From: Darksidea phi
Taxonomy: Eukaryota; Ascomycota; Dothideomycetes; Pleosporales; Lentitheciaceae
Direction: 5' to 3'
DNA: 64,000 nt
NCBI GenBank assembly: GCA_030770425.1
Contig: JASJFT010000045.1
Coordinates: forward strand, 62,001 to 126,000
The notes under the pieces are model-generated. The model worked only from the letters and a program-made list of their open reading frames with translations, ran no database searches and was not told the origin of the DNA. A program made the translations under genes and the position numbers. Positions 31,968-43,083 of this stretch are shown here, piece by piece (within the stretch, counting starts at the first letter, position 1; each line of letters starts with the position of its first letter).

Positions 31968-33420
31968 TCACGTGTGGGAGCTGCTTTCCGGCTCCATCTC
32001 ACCTGTCGCTTCGACATCGAAATCTCGTTCTCGCGCCACCGTCTCATACTCCGCACTCTCTTCCGCTGTTCTGTTCATCTCCGTCTGTGAATTGTGTTCA
32101 AGCGGGCTCCCTGCGTCGCTTTGGCGCTTCGCGGATCGTTTGCTGAAGCTGAGGCTTCGCAAAGGAGATTTGGCCATGGACGAACGATTGCTGCGTAGCC
32201 GGGTCGTCATGCCTTTGGGCCAGACACGAGCCGCGAGCGGTCGCAGTGGCGGTATGCTAACGCAGATGATTCCGAGGCTGCACTCAATTACTGAGAGGTT
32301 GAGGCATGGCACGCACTGGACTAATGCATAGTTAGCCGTGGTTGTTCGAGAAAGAGAGCCGCACGTTTCATCACACGAAGAGGATGGTGTTCACCTACAT
32401 GTCACGTCCATACTTCGTAAAGTATGCAAGTAGGCAATTCGAACAATCGCAGCTATGCAAGCACTATACGAGTCAATTTCACGTCTTCAAACATGAAGAT
32501 ACATCCACTCACCCTGCACCTCCAGCAAAGAGCAAGCAGAGTATGACCCGTTGCTTTTTCGGCATGTTAAGCTTCCACAGGTACGGGCAAGGTAGCACGC
32601 AGAGAATTATGTCAGTGGCTACATTGATTGCGGAGCTGGCATAGAGGTAATCGACATAGCTGATGCATTTCCGTCCAACGATGGTGAAATTCCAGGCAGC
32701 GTTTACCGGCTTGCACTGAAAGATGGTGACGAGAACCCCTGATGATTGTGAGTTCCACCCATAACGGAAGCGAAGAGACGACCAACCTGTACACCAAAGA
32801 CTGAAAATGACTAATACTGTCCCATACATGGCAAGTCGAAAGTTCCTGTCTTGGATGAACCGAAGATAGGATGCAATGATGGCAATTTTGGTAAAGGCGA
32901 TAGCGCATGCATAGAGCACCTGGCAGATGTACAGATACTACTTCGATCAGCTGCCGTTGGAACAACGTGCTTCAGCAAAGATCTCACCTGAATGCAGCTC
33001 TTGACGGTATCAAAAACGCTCGCAAATGGAAGTAACCAAACATGGGTTCCAAGGCCATGGTGCGTAGCTATATTCTTAGTAGGTTCTGTTGAGCCGGAGC
33101 AGGGGACGGTCCTACCCGCAATGCATACGGAGGCTAGTGCAATGGTCAGCACGCTCGCAAGCAGAATCAAGACTACACAAAGTGTCAGTTCAAGAGCCAC
33201 GGTAATGAAAATGGAAAGGCCGCATACCGTCATCGAGGAAAATCTTGCGCACCATACATGCCCTTACGAAGAGTCGCAGGCCAACGAAACATCCAACTAG
33301 GACGATAAGAGCGATGTTTGCTGTCTCGATATCGGCAACCCTCGAGGTGTGGTCACTGAAGTCGAAGCTGCTCGTATCGACAGGAACGCCCCCGACAATT
33401 ACCTGTCGCTGGAGGACCAT
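31968..33420 (-). CDS. Pth11-like rhodopsin-domain integral membrane protein (putative fungal GPCR)
   Basis: Five exons: 33228-33420, 32988-33172, 32513-32919, 32399-32463 and 31968-32320 (about 400 aa). A further in-frame 48-nt intron is possible inside exon 3, with a weak GTTGGT donor before VLVTIFQCKPV. The family hallmarks are KIFLDDVLILLASVL after helix 2, VLYACAIAFTKIAIIASYLRF, IFQCKPVNAAWNF with KCI, ATDIILCVLPCPYLWKL, CIAAIVRIAYLHTLRS, and VIECSLGIICVSIPPLRPL. A polar cytosolic tail follows. Seven helices, no CFEM domain. Pth11-type receptors sense surfaces or nutrients in plant-associated fungi; the ligand here is unknown. A second family member lies at 49.7-51.0 kb. Confidence 0.88.
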
Positions 33421-34735
33421 CTTACCATATGCATCAACGATATCTCGCGGGTTCGTTCAGTCGTGCTCGGCAAGTGAAGCGGTGAGGTATATGTCTCTGA
33501 TTCAGGCCCACACTTGATATAGGTTTCCAGTAACCAGGAGAGACAAAATTCACCTGGAAGTTGCCGTGATTGCTCATTTTACCTGCCCGCCGAATTACCT
33601 AGAAACCGGATTGGGACGTGGCGCTATTGGTTCCTTTTTTCCCCAGCCCGGAAGCCAACCGGACGGGAGCATGGAGCGCATTCGGCTAAAAACAGGGTCC
33701 AACTTGATCAACTCGCCTATTAACACCTGTGGCTGCCGGCGTCGATACTCCGGATCGTCCTGTTGGGCTAGAAGCGTGGGGTAGCAACGTCACCTCTTTG
33801 TGTAGCGTTTGTGGCACCCTATCGCGAAATTAGAATGAGTGCGCTTTGAGAGGTTGGATGACGCTTGTACGCGGAAGTGAGGAGATGTCCGAAGGTCGAC
33901 GTGCGCAAGAAGTGGTAATGATCGTACTAATGCGGAAACGATCTGCGACGGGTTCCATGGTCACGGGCCCATGGTTCGCTGCGAACATGCAGATTGGAGC
34001 CAGTGCATTTCCAATGCACAAGGGCCATGAACCGACTGCTAGCGCTTGGCCTTTGTACTTCATACAAAAGACCTCCGTGGGATTTGTGCAACCGTTGCGC
34101 GCTAGCAGTCCGTTCATGCCCCCCTTTGTAAGGTTGTTGACGGGAAGTCCTCAAGTTCAGTAGGGCTCCCTTTCAGGCGGAGTCGCTAAATGAGACGACT
34201 TGCCGCTTTTAAACTTTTCACAAAGAACTATTAACCTTTCCCTGTCTATCCTTAACTATATCCCCTCTTTCTTCTTCTTTCTCTCCTCGTTGCTATTAGC
34301 TATGTTATCCTATCATTCTTCAGCTACTATCGAGTTCTTACCTTTATATTATTAATCGAATCAGTAGCAGCCATCGCGCCGTGAAACTCGCGGAATACTT
34401 TAAATTTATTAATATTATAAATTATTAGCTTTTAAGTAACGTCAATATTTTCCTAGACAGTTTTCCTTATAAGCTAAGTTTACTGGAATTTAATTTGGAA
34501 TATAAAATAGACGTTATATTCATTATAAGCGTTATCTTCTTCGCTAACAAGATCATCAATCGCACGACCTTCTCCCCCATTAACCCAGCCTACATCGCCT
34601 GACGTGATTGCTAACGCTCAGATTCCTGCAATACGTTTGACAGATCTTAAGCCGGTAGTTCTTTCAAATCGGATTACCTACCCATTAGCCCTAAATCCTG
34701 TTGAGCCAGATGCCGACGTTACGATTGAAGGCTCC
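33421..34735. other. Intergenic with long inverted repeat and AT-rich patch
   Basis: Contains the 20-bp inverted repeat listed separately (34026-34118) and an AT-rich tract (about 34210-34560) with many TA steps, probably a degraded repeat. Frames at 33830-34163 on both strands overlap the inverted repeat and have no domain. Confidence 0.45.
34026..34118. repeat. Inverted repeat, 20-bp arms with 53-nt loop
   Basis: Left arm CATGAACCGACTGCTAGCGC (34026-34045) pairs with the right arm at 34099-34118, whose reverse complement differs at one position (C versus G at base 8). The RNA of either strand would form a stable hairpin. It is not associated with a recognisable transposon end or a gene terminus. 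Confidence 0.85.
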
Positions 34736-36358
34736 TCACGGGAAAGGATTGTATTCTCGTAGTCCCTGACATACTCCATCCACCTCGACACCATCGACAT
34801 GCTGCGATACTTTCCCGCCGGCGCCGAAGCGGATGAGATCTCCACCATGGGGGTCACTGGCGACCAGCGGCATCCAGCCCATCGTCTTCTGCGGACCATG
34901 GTACGGGTCTTTGACGAAGGCGAGAATATGGTCCTGCATCGACCTGCTGACGTCAACTTCAAAACTGGTGGTCTTCGCTATGTGGTCCAGAAGCCCATAC
35001 GTCCCAAAGGCTATGGGGGCGTCGCTGGCATGGTACGCGCCGAGCCACTTGAAATAGTTCAAGTTTGGAAACGTGCCCGCATGCTGGAATCGGAAAACGG
35101 GCAACCCCTCGCCCATCCGGTTCCGATACACGGTCGAGTTGAACGTCGGACACACCCAGAGCGAAATGTCCCCGGCGGTGACCGTCGGCTGGTACGGGCC
35201 CTCAGTCAGGTTGTGTACCGGATACGGAACCAGCGACGACATCTCGTTAGCCGTGTTCGAGATTATGACCGGCGCGCGCGCAATCTTGCCCGCCTCAGAC
35301 CGCGCCTCGTAATCAGTGAACACGATGCGATCGTCGGGTATCAAACTGAAGGATAGCGCGGGTGTCTCGCCCCGATCGCCGTACTGTCCGATGAAGTTCT
35401 CGATCTGCGCGAACGGCACATGGCGCATGCAGTCGAGCTCCGCGGCGCCGTCCTCGTCGTCGCCGCAGGAGGCCTCACACCCAACGTGGCGCGCCACGAA
35501 GCTGAAGTTGGAATACGTCGAGTCCTTAGCCGCCGATAGTGCGAAGACTGTCCCCGATTGCAGGAAGTAAGCTTGGGCGATGGGGTCCTCGTGGAAAGCA
35601 TAGGCATGGATATCGGCGCTGACGGACCCAGCCGACCGTCCCCACTGCGTGATGCGTGTCGGGTCGCCGCCAAAGGCCGCAATGTTGTCGCGGACCCATT
35701 CGAGTGCGGCACGCTGGTCGAGGATTCCGAGGTTCTGGTGGCCATCCGCCAGCCCGCGCGCGTTGGGGAAGCCGAAGATGTTGACGCGGTAGTTGATGGT
35801 AACGACAATGTGCGACTGCGACCGCTCGACCCACGACGGCGGCATCTGCCACGGGATATCGATACCACCGATCACAAAGCCGCCCCCGGTCATGAAGAAG
35901 AGGACGGGGAACCCGGCACTGGGCCGTGGCGCCGCAGCGCTCGGCGTCCACACCGCCAGGTACAGGCAGTCCTCGGACGTAGCTTCGCCCACCAGCCCTG
36001 ACGAGTCGTTCTGGTGGCCGTTGTAGATCAGGTTGCCCTTGGTCAGGTTCTGGTTCCAGAGCGAGGTCACCGCTGTGACAAACTGCGGGCATGACGGTGG
36101 GAACCGCCTTGCATAGTGATGCTCGCTTGGCGGTGATGAAAGTTTCTGTGGTGGCAGCCAACGGCGCGACAGCACAGGCGGCTCCGCAAACGGGATGGCG
36201 CGGAATTGGCGAGTGTGCGGAAACTTGGGATCGATAAGCCCCGTGAAGGTGCCCGTGGAGGTTCGGATGGTGAGATGGTCGGAGTCAGGGCATTTGGCCT
36301 CTTGCCCAAGGGCGGCCTCGGTCGCCATCGCGAGGAGGGACAAGATCGTGAGCTTCAT
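34736..36358 (-). CDS. Secreted carboxylesterase type B (alpha/beta hydrolase)
   Basis: 540 aa, single exon. The ATG at 36358 starts a clear signal peptide (MKLTILSLLAMATEAALG); an ATG 24 nt upstream is less likely. Family blocks are GTFTGLIDPKFPHTRQFRAIPFAEPP, EDCLYLAVWTP, the oxyanion MTGGGFVIGG, VTINYRVNIFGFP and NLGILDQRAALEWV. The nucleophile elbow is GRSAGSVS (Ser ~242). The acid residue is probably the Glu in SNTANEMSS, and the His is in the AYHASDAPIAFG block. The triad and length are as expected for fungal type-B esterases/lipases. Paired Cys and several N-glycosylation sequons (NDS, NLT, NST) fit secretion. Substrate unknown. Confidence 0.92.
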   Translation of the reverse strand: MKLTILSLLAMATEAALGQEAKCPDSDHLTIRTSTGTFTGLIDPKFPHTRQFRAIPFAEPPVLSRRWLPPQKLSSPPSEHHYARRFPPSCPQFVTAVTSLWNQNLTKGNLIYNGHQNDSSGLVGEATSEDCLYLAVWTPSAAAPRPSAGFPVLFFMTGGGFVIGGIDIPWQMPPSWVERSQSHIVVTINYRVNIFGFPNARGLADGHQNLGILDQRAALEWVRDNIAAFGGDPTRITQWGRSAGSVSADIHAYAFHEDPIAQAYFLQSGTVFALSAAKDSTYSNFSFVARHVGCEASCGDDEDGAAELDCMRHVPFAQIENFIGQYGDRGETPALSFSLIPDDRIVFTDYEARSEAGKIARAPVIISNTANEMSSLVPYPVHNLTEGPYQPTVTAGDISLWVCPTFNSTVYRNRMGEGLPVFRFQHAGTFPNLNYFKWLGAYHASDAPIAFGTYGLLDHIAKTTSFEVDVSRSMQDHILAFVKDPYHGPQKTMGWMPLVASDPHGGDLIRFGAGGKVSQHVDGVEVDGVCQGLREYNPFP

Positions 36359-37942
36359 GTTGGCGTGCGGGCGTCGAAACACTGCCGTTGCTCCCAGAGT
36401 GCTTCAACTGGAACGAAAGATCCGTCCTTGATCCATTGTGTCGGTGAATTTCTGTCTTTTTAAATACCGAGCCCCAAAGGGCCCCTAATTTCTGACCGTC
36501 TTTTCTTAAATGTACCCCGCAGTCAGCTGCGCCAACCTCTATGGGGTCAATCACGGATTTCAAGATCCGATAATCGTTCCATTGCTCAAGCTTTTCTTTC
36601 CTGCCTAGAGATACTCTTGCAATGACCTCTGGAACCATACTTCTAGCTATTGTAACGAAAAAAAAAATATAATCGCGATGTCGACTTCCTTCTAGAAACG
36701 CAGGAGCTTACCCCTTGCCCCAATCTAATACTTCAATCAACTGTTGGTGTTAGATGTTAGTGAACTACCGCAATAGGTAAGCGTCATCGTAGATGACATG
36801 GTTGTACCGGTGTGTCAGCACCAAGACTGGATTGGTCAGTCCGAGCTCAATGATTGAAAGAGTATGATCCGAGGTCGCTGATTTCGCGAACGACTGTACA
36901 TCGCAATCAGCCTTTCTGACTGAAGTATCATGTTGAATTGATGCTATTTTCAGGCAAGATTTTGATGGGGTCGTGCCGATTGATTTCAGTCGTGGAGCCA
37001 TCATATCGTTCTAGAGGGCTGTCAGCGATAATGGCGATGTGTGGGCAGGCGATTGTATTGTGTAAACTAGGGGCAATACGCCTTACCGCAGCTGGTGGGC
37101 TTTGAAACACGGAGCGCTGAAGTCGTTAAGGTTGGCATTGCATGACGCACGGAGGAGACGATGGAGGCTGGCGTGGCACCGGTAGAAGTTTTCTCGGCGC
37201 TATCCGCCCCCGCCTATGTAAGCTTGCGGTGCGGGTCATCCATAGACGGATAGGATCTCGTAACTGGTGTCGGGCTGCCGGTTGCTACGGTCAGCGAGTT
37301 TCTAAGTTTTCGTTTTTTACTAACTACAACGGAACTGAAGAGCGAGACGCGGAGGATGGTGAGCATTTGCATTAAGCTACTGCACACGTGTCGCTGGCCA
37401 GCCACGTCCCGCTGGAACGATGCGCAGCAGCGCCGCGTGCCGGAAAGACTCCCTACCACTCAACGCAAGAGCATCCTCAGACACTTTTCCAACAACATTG
37501 AAGATATGGGACAAGTATCGTTGAAGCTTACCGGATGTACTTGAGAATGTGTACCTACTGATGAAAAGTTTATGACATAAAGAGAGATTATCCGCCTGTG
37601 TATGCTTGGGCTAAACGAGGGGTACGTTACCATGAGCGTAGAGCTAAAGAGCCTCTAGAAGGGGCAGTTTGCAATAGGAAGCTCTAACTCCTTCTTGTGT
37701 CACTATGCAAACACTCTTTTCCCATTTCAAGGCAGATGTGCACTATAGGATCTCGCGGCTATTTGCCTCTTAATTTAATGTACAGTTCTCGTATTCGCCA
37801 TATCGCCCTCATCTATATCACGGATCTTGCAGCACTCCACGAACCCGAGATGATTCTTTAACAGAGAAGCTATATAAGACGATTTGGTTGCGTTGCACGA
37901 AATGTCGACTTTCTCGCTTCAGGCGCGCCCAAAAACGCAGCC
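36359..37942. other. Intergenic, no gene supported
   Basis: About 1.6 kb between divergently transcribed esterase and LPMO genes. Short frames (up to 117 codons) on both strands lack domains. It probably holds the two promoters, including the LPMO TATA box. Confidence 0.45.
37871..37878 (+). promoter_or_regulatory. TATA box of the AA9 LPMO gene
   Basis: TATATAAG, 72 nt before the LPMO ATG, with a short pyrimidine/purine leader between. The spacing is typical for a fungal TATA promoter. Motif-based only. Confidence 0.5.
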
Positions 37943-38758
37943 ATGACATTCTTCATCTCTTCCATCGTGCTGATCTCCTCGTTCTTCCCTCTCGCCTTCG
38001 GCCACTCCATGGTCGCGGATATATGGGCCAACGGCATCCGCTACAATGGCTGGAACCCTAACTACGGCCTAGCCTATCCCTCTAACACACCCGCATGGTA
38101 CACTACCAACACCGGAGGCAACCCGCTCTACCCCAGCAACGCCAACCAATCCCAGATCATATGCGCCAAAGGGGGCTCCAACGCTAATATTAGCGTTCCC
38201 GTCACAGCGGGCACCGACGTTCGCCTCCGCTGGTGGCAAGAAAATGTTGCGTGGCCCAGCTCGCACCACGGTCCGATAATCAACTACCTGGCTCCTTGCA
38301 ATGGCCCCTGCTCTAAAGTTGACATGACTATGCTCAAGTTTGTCAAAATCAGTGAGCGCGGATTCGTGCGCCAGACAGATCAACCGGAAGGCTACTGGGC
38401 TGCCGACGAGCTTATCGCAGACGATGGCTCTTGGAACGTACGCATACCAGCCGGTCTTGCGCCTGGAGAATATGTCCTTCGACATGAGATTATTGCGCTA
38501 CATGTCGCTTTCACAGGCATAGGGGCGTACTCATCTTCGGGCGCTGAGTTCTACCCTCAATGTGTTAGTCTCAAGGTTGAAGGCTCGGGCACGACGAAGA
38601 TTACTGGTGGCGTCGATGCGAGGTCTTTCTATCGCGGCGATGAATCGAGTTTGAGGATGAACATTCATGAGGGTTATGATCACTCAGACTTTGTGGTTCC
38701 TGGGCCGACCCTCTGGACCGAGGCGAGTGCGAAGAAGGTGCGCTCGTTCAGTAGCTGA
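37943..38758 (+). CDS. AA9 lytic polysaccharide monooxygenase (former GH61)
   Basis: Secreted copper enzyme that oxidatively cleaves cellulose or related glucans. 271 aa, single exon. The signal peptide ends AFG|HSM, leaving the obligatory N-terminal copper-binding His (residue 21). The second copper His is His108 in WPSSHHGPIINYLAPC, and the axial Tyr is Tyr204 in AEFYPQCVSL. The supporting His (VLRHEIIALH, ~181) is present. Disulphide cysteines (IICAKG, CNGPC, YPQC) are in place. There is no carbohydrate-binding module. The ~50-residue C-terminus after the core is unusual in sequence but short. It is divergent from the esterase gene. Confidence 0.93.
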   Translation: MTFFISSIVLISSFFPLAFGHSMVADIWANGIRYNGWNPNYGLAYPSNTPAWYTTNTGGNPLYPSNANQSQIICAKGGSNANISVPVTAGTDVRLRWWQENVAWPSSHHGPIINYLAPCNGPCSKVDMTMLKFVKISERGFVRQTDQPEGYWAADELIADDGSWNVRIPAGLAPGEYVLRHEIIALHVAFTGIGAYSSSGAEFYPQCVSLKVEGSGTTKITGGVDARSFYRGDESSLRMNIHEGYDHSDFVVPGPTLWTEASAKKVRSFSS

Positions 38759-39362
38759 AGAAGATTTATTGCTATGGCAAGTCTGCGAAGGTAAACTTCA
38801 TCTGCAGTTTATAGTGATTTAGTACGGAAAGATGCGGCGATGCTGGTGTCAACCGATGTCTTCTCGCGACAGGACCTACGACGTCATCAACTCCCAATAT
38901 ATCTCCTGCATAGCGCTTTTCTTTCCGAATTCAAAACGGCACAACTTGTCGTTATCTGCTACTTGCCTTTGTAAAAATGGTCTGAGAACCCGTCCTACAA
39001 GATCGTGGTCTTCGTTTTGATGTTGCCCTCCAGTTGCAACACGGATATCCGCCCCAACTTACCAGGAATTTTCCTACACTTTCCCACAAGTCATGAGCCT
39101 CCTCTTCTCTAGCGCGCCTTGTCTATACTCCTTGACTCCCATTTCCTCCCGAAAGGGCTATGGCTATACCGTAAAAAGCCTAGCCGAAACTTGAAGGTCA
39201 TCCCCGTCCTCTTCGGCTATTTTTGGTACCTCGTATCCCTTTAATTCACGACGAACGCCCGCTTCAGCTCAATACCCCAACACATCGATCCAGCCCCTCG
39301 CGCCATGCATTTCTTCCTGTCGCATTCCTCGCTTTCGTACCATTCATATATGGCATCTTTCT
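38759..39362. other. Intergenic or 5' exon region of the next gene
   Basis: About 600 nt. A hydrophobic frame (39223-39498, FLPVAFLAFVPFIYGIFLCL) overlaps the start of the next gene in another frame and has no ATG. It could be an upstream exon of that gene, but no good splice pair was found. Confidence 0.35.
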
Positions 39363-41245
39363 ATGCCTCGACATCGACGCCAGCGACCTACCTGGCTCCC
39401 GTCTTGGGTACCGTACAAAGATGGGCGGTACCTGGGATTGGCTAAGCAGACCATCCTCGCCTGGAGCTCTACTCTCCTGGCGACGGCATTCTTCTTGATC
39501 ACCGTGGCGTATGCGACGCGGAGGGCTCAGTTTTCGAGCGTCACTTTTGTGCACGCCTCACAAGCCAATACGATCATGGTCCTCCGCGTTTTCTCTGAGG
39601 TGGCTGGCATCTTTTTTGCCGGCTCTGTTTACTCAACATTCGAGGTTGTGCAATGGGTGTTGATATCGCAAACTGAGGGGATGCGATTCCCACAATTTCT
39701 TGCGCTGCAATCAAGTACTGGGCCGCTCGGCTTGCTCTCGATCGCGTTAGGTCAGGGATTGCCAGCAGGCGAATGGCCAATGAAGCCTCGCATGATGAGT
39801 CTACTTCGACTGGTTGCTCAGGCTGTAATCCCGTTGACTGGAGTTTTGATAATGAGTAAGGACTATTTCTTTATAAATTCCTAACCACAAGCTAACACGA
39901 AGCAGGTCGTGTGAGCACACATCCGGTCTATACTCCCATATCGAGCACCTTGACACCCACGACATTTGGTATGGAGTCGTTCAACGGAAGCATAGCCCCG
40001 CAGATGGGTGTATGGCAAGATATCATGTTCAATATGGCCTATGTGACTTTCCTAAGTAGCCCACTGCGCGCGATCGATATTACGCCCGAAGCCGAAAGGA
40101 AAAAGCCTGACTGTCAGCGCGGCATTGGATCTACACCCAGTACGACTTGCACACGGCATGTGCTTATCACGCAAGAGTACAATCAAGTCGAAGCAAGCCT
40201 GTCCATACGTGATGGCTTTAGAGACCAAGTTGCACTTTTCATGAATCAACAGATTTACTCACTGGAGTATCGCGACAACGTCGAGGTAGCCAAGGATGGT
40301 TTGAGATGCAAACAATTCACAGCTGGCCCAGCATCATACCTGCTCTGCACTCGAAACGCGCTGGATGACTCGATTGAAGCGGCAATGATACCATGTCCTG
40401 CCAAACTCGTCATGAAGGAGGGTTGCGCACAAGACATGAGCTGGAAGGACGCCAGAGGTTTCACCACATCTCTGCGCACATCTTTCCTCAATGCCACTGT
40501 CTCGTATGAACGTACGGACGGGCGCATTCTCTCATATGAGATGACCACGGATCTCAAACCTACCACTATTAATGCCTCCGAGCTTCTCGAGGCAATGGCA
40601 GTTATTCTTGATACATCAGTCATCCCGCCGAACTCAAGCGAAACGAACCCAATACTAGGCGCTCCAAACCATGTCTTCGGGCGTCTTGTTGCGGGACACA
40701 ACTACCGCATTAGCAAGTTGATGGAAAACACACCCGGCGCAATCGTGAAAGGTACGAATGCGCTGCAGTCCATCATCGCCATGACGCTCTTCTACTGTCA
40801 GAACGGCATTCTAGGCCAAACTGTCCTAGCCCAATCCGACAAAGGAATGGCGTTCGCAAAACAAGAGCACAATGCTTATTTTGCGCTCGCAGAAACGCAG
40901 TATGAGATCGAAGTCAGCCGCACGACGCTCATTGGCTACGTCGTGCTCGGCGGCGTCACGTTGTTGATTTGCATACTCGTTCTCATTTTCGGGAGTCTCA
41001 TTGAACTCGCGAGATTGGACGCTGAGCCGACGCTATGGCCGGCACTGGACTTCTTTACCCAATGTAAAGTACAGGATCACAATGGCAAGGTAATACCAGC
41101 GCACAAGAGAGTCGAGATGGCTTGGATACATGATGGGAAGCAGTTATTCAAAGAAATCGAAGGGTTGAGAGTTACGAGGAGAAAGAGAGGGCACGGACCG
41201 GGATCCGCGCTCGGAGCAGACCCTGATAGGAGGGATGATGCATGA
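39363..41245 (+). CDS. Large unknown membrane protein with extracellular loop
   Basis: Two exons, 39363-39855 and 39906-41245 (50-nt GTAAGG...GCAG intron), give 610 aa. The basic N-terminus (MPRHRRQRPTWLPSW) is followed by hydrophobic segments (AWSSTLLATAFFLITVAYAT, VFSEVAGIFFAGSVYS, PLGLLSIALGQG, LLRLVAQAVIPLTGVLIM). A ~350-residue cysteine-containing, sequon-bearing domain follows (NGS, NAT, NAS, NSS). A final TM (TTLIGYVVLGGVTLLICILVLIF) leads to a ~70-residue basic cytosolic tail. This organisation recurs in ascomycete proteins of unknown function. The start is uncertain because an upstream hydrophobic frame might be an extra exon. Confidence 0.7.
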
Positions 41246-41807
41246 CCTCGCAGCAGCTCTTAAAGCCCGAACCCGATACGGAAGACGACGAACCAATCTC
41301 TTTGCGCATTTTCTATTTTGGTGTTGATCGCACGCTGTACTCTTTTCCCAGGTTGCATCGCACGTTCCAGAGTACCAACTCTGGCGAGCGCACAATTCAT
41401 TGATTTGTCGTTGTGCGATCTTGCATCAAGTTTGCGCCACGCGAAAACATCGTACAGGACGCCTTAGCGCAAGCTCTGCCTTTCTGGGTCGTAGTTAAAC
41501 ACAACGACATCGTGCCAAGGATCCTGCAACCCGAGTTCGCGAATAGCAATCCCGGCTAAATGATCCTTCGGGCGACACCGTACCCTTGTAACACCCAGAC
41601 GGTGGGGCAAAGGGATCGACCCACGTTCGAACGGCGTAAGGGGCACAGTATCTCACACCCATCATTCTCTTCATTCCTGTTCCCCTTCTCTCTCGATTTC
41701 TCTGCGCTTATACCGTCGTGACACACGGATTCGATGACGATCGGATCGTGATTCATTTCTTCCAGCAGCCTCGTGCTACGTTTGTTTCATCGAAGAAGAG
41801 CGCGACC
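41246..41807. other. Intergenic
   Basis: About 560 nt. No gene seen; the promoter of the next gene is presumed here. Confidence 0.4.
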
Positions 41808-42560
41808 ATGTCGACTACCTCACCTGTCATCCCCACACCATCTACACCTACAGTGCCTTCGCCGTTATCACCAACAACACCCACACCCTCCGCGCCCAAT
41901 CCCGCGACTCCTTCCGAAACAGATCGACCGCGTGGTCTTACAATCTCCACCACCGTCGGTGTCGGGGTCGGCGTAGCCGTCATATGCGTTATTCTCTTTA
42001 TTATCGGCTTCATCTGCGTAAGGCGGAGGAGAAAACTGTTTGGCTTGGAGAGAAAAGCGAGGGGTGAGAGAGATATAGAGGGCGATACACCAGACGAGGA
42101 GATTACGAAGAAGTTGGAGAAGGGCGACAAGGCTGAAGGAGGAGTGGCGGAGATTGGCGGTGGGGAAGTGAAGAAGGCGAATGGCGGTGCAGTAGAGGCA
42201 GGTGGGAGTGAGGTCGAAAGAGCGGAGCTGGGTGGTGGGTTAGTTGAGACTGAGGAAAAGAGGAAGCATATGGCTGGAGACGGGGCTGTGAGTGAACTAC
42301 CAGTGGGTACAGAACCCGGTGTACAGGAGTTACCGGGCCAGGAACAAGCTTTTGAGATGGGAGGGGGAGAAGCGTTCATTGCGGAGTTGGACAGCAAGGA
42401 AATCGAGAGGATGAAGAGTTTGAGGGCGACGAGGAGACCGCCGCAAGATACTGCGGCTCCACCACTACCGACACAACAAGACGCGACACCTTCAGCAGTC
42501 CCGCCGGTTCCGGATATAGTAATTGAGGAACCAGAGGGGAACAAGGTTGGAGAAAAGTAG
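41808..42560 (+). CDS. Single-pass membrane protein with Pro/Thr/Ser ectodomain
   Basis: The ATG at 41808 (MSTTSPVIPTPSTPTVPSPL) opens a 250-aa frame; the longer upstream reading has no ATG. A short Pro/Thr/Ser-rich, probably O-mannosylated ectodomain is followed by one TM (VGVGVGVAVICVILFIIGFI) at ~55-77, the stop-transfer CVRRRRK, and a Gly/Glu-rich cytosolic tail. There is no classical signal peptide, so the TM would act as signal-anchor. The layout resembles single-pass wall-sensor-like fungal proteins, without a recognised domain. Confidence 0.6.
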   Translation: MSTTSPVIPTPSTPTVPSPLSPTTPTPSAPNPATPSETDRPRGLTISTTVGVGVGVAVICVILFIIGFICVRRRRKLFGLERKARGERDIEGDTPDEEITKKLEKGDKAEGGVAEIGGGEVKKANGGAVEAGGSEVERAELGGGLVETEEKRKHMAGDGAVSELPVGTEPGVQELPGQEQAFEMGGGEAFIAELDSKEIERMKSLRATRRPPQDTAAPPLPTQQDATPSAVPPVPDIVIEEPEGNKVGEK

Positions 42561-43083
42561 AAGATTCGTCAACTGTTTTGATATTACTATAGGGAAAGTT
42601 TATTTTAATACGCTTTAGTAAGATCTGGATGATCTTAACGCTAATCATTCTCTTGGTCGCATGCCTCTTGTTCGATAGTTAGGGTGCCGCTGTCTTACAC
42701 CGATGTTCCTCTGGATTAGCGTTGCCGACTTTATTCCCTCACTTTCAATACCCATGTTCGTTAGCACATCTTCTAATACAGCTCTTACTTGAACATCTGC
42801 AGGTATTTCTTTGGGTTTAAATCTTATACTTTCTAGGCAGACTACGCTTAAGCCGTGTATACCATAGTCAAGCCTGCATCTAGCATGTGTACATGAGGCC
42901 AAACGGGCATATAAACATCGCACGATCTGCAAAATAAAGCAATTGAGATCTACTTTCAAAGGTCCTAGGAATCCTTTATCTACCCGTATCGGCAAGGTAC
43001 GCGTCATGTCCACAATGCACACCATAGCCACAGGTATAAACCCACCATTCAAGTCCGTTATCGGGGACGCCGCCACTACCCAT
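42561..43083. other. Intergenic between convergent genes
   Basis: About 520 nt. A minus-strand 152-codon frame (42645-43103) overlaps the end of the next gene and starts inside it. No domain was recognised and it is treated as fortuitous. Confidence 0.4.

Noticed and set aside
33830..34163. 95-105 codon frames on both strands
   Set aside because: They overlap the inverted repeat and each other; no domain or signal peptide.
41753..42544. 263-codon minus-strand frame
   Set aside because: Antisense shadow of the single-pass membrane protein gene, Ser/Pro-rich translation without start context.
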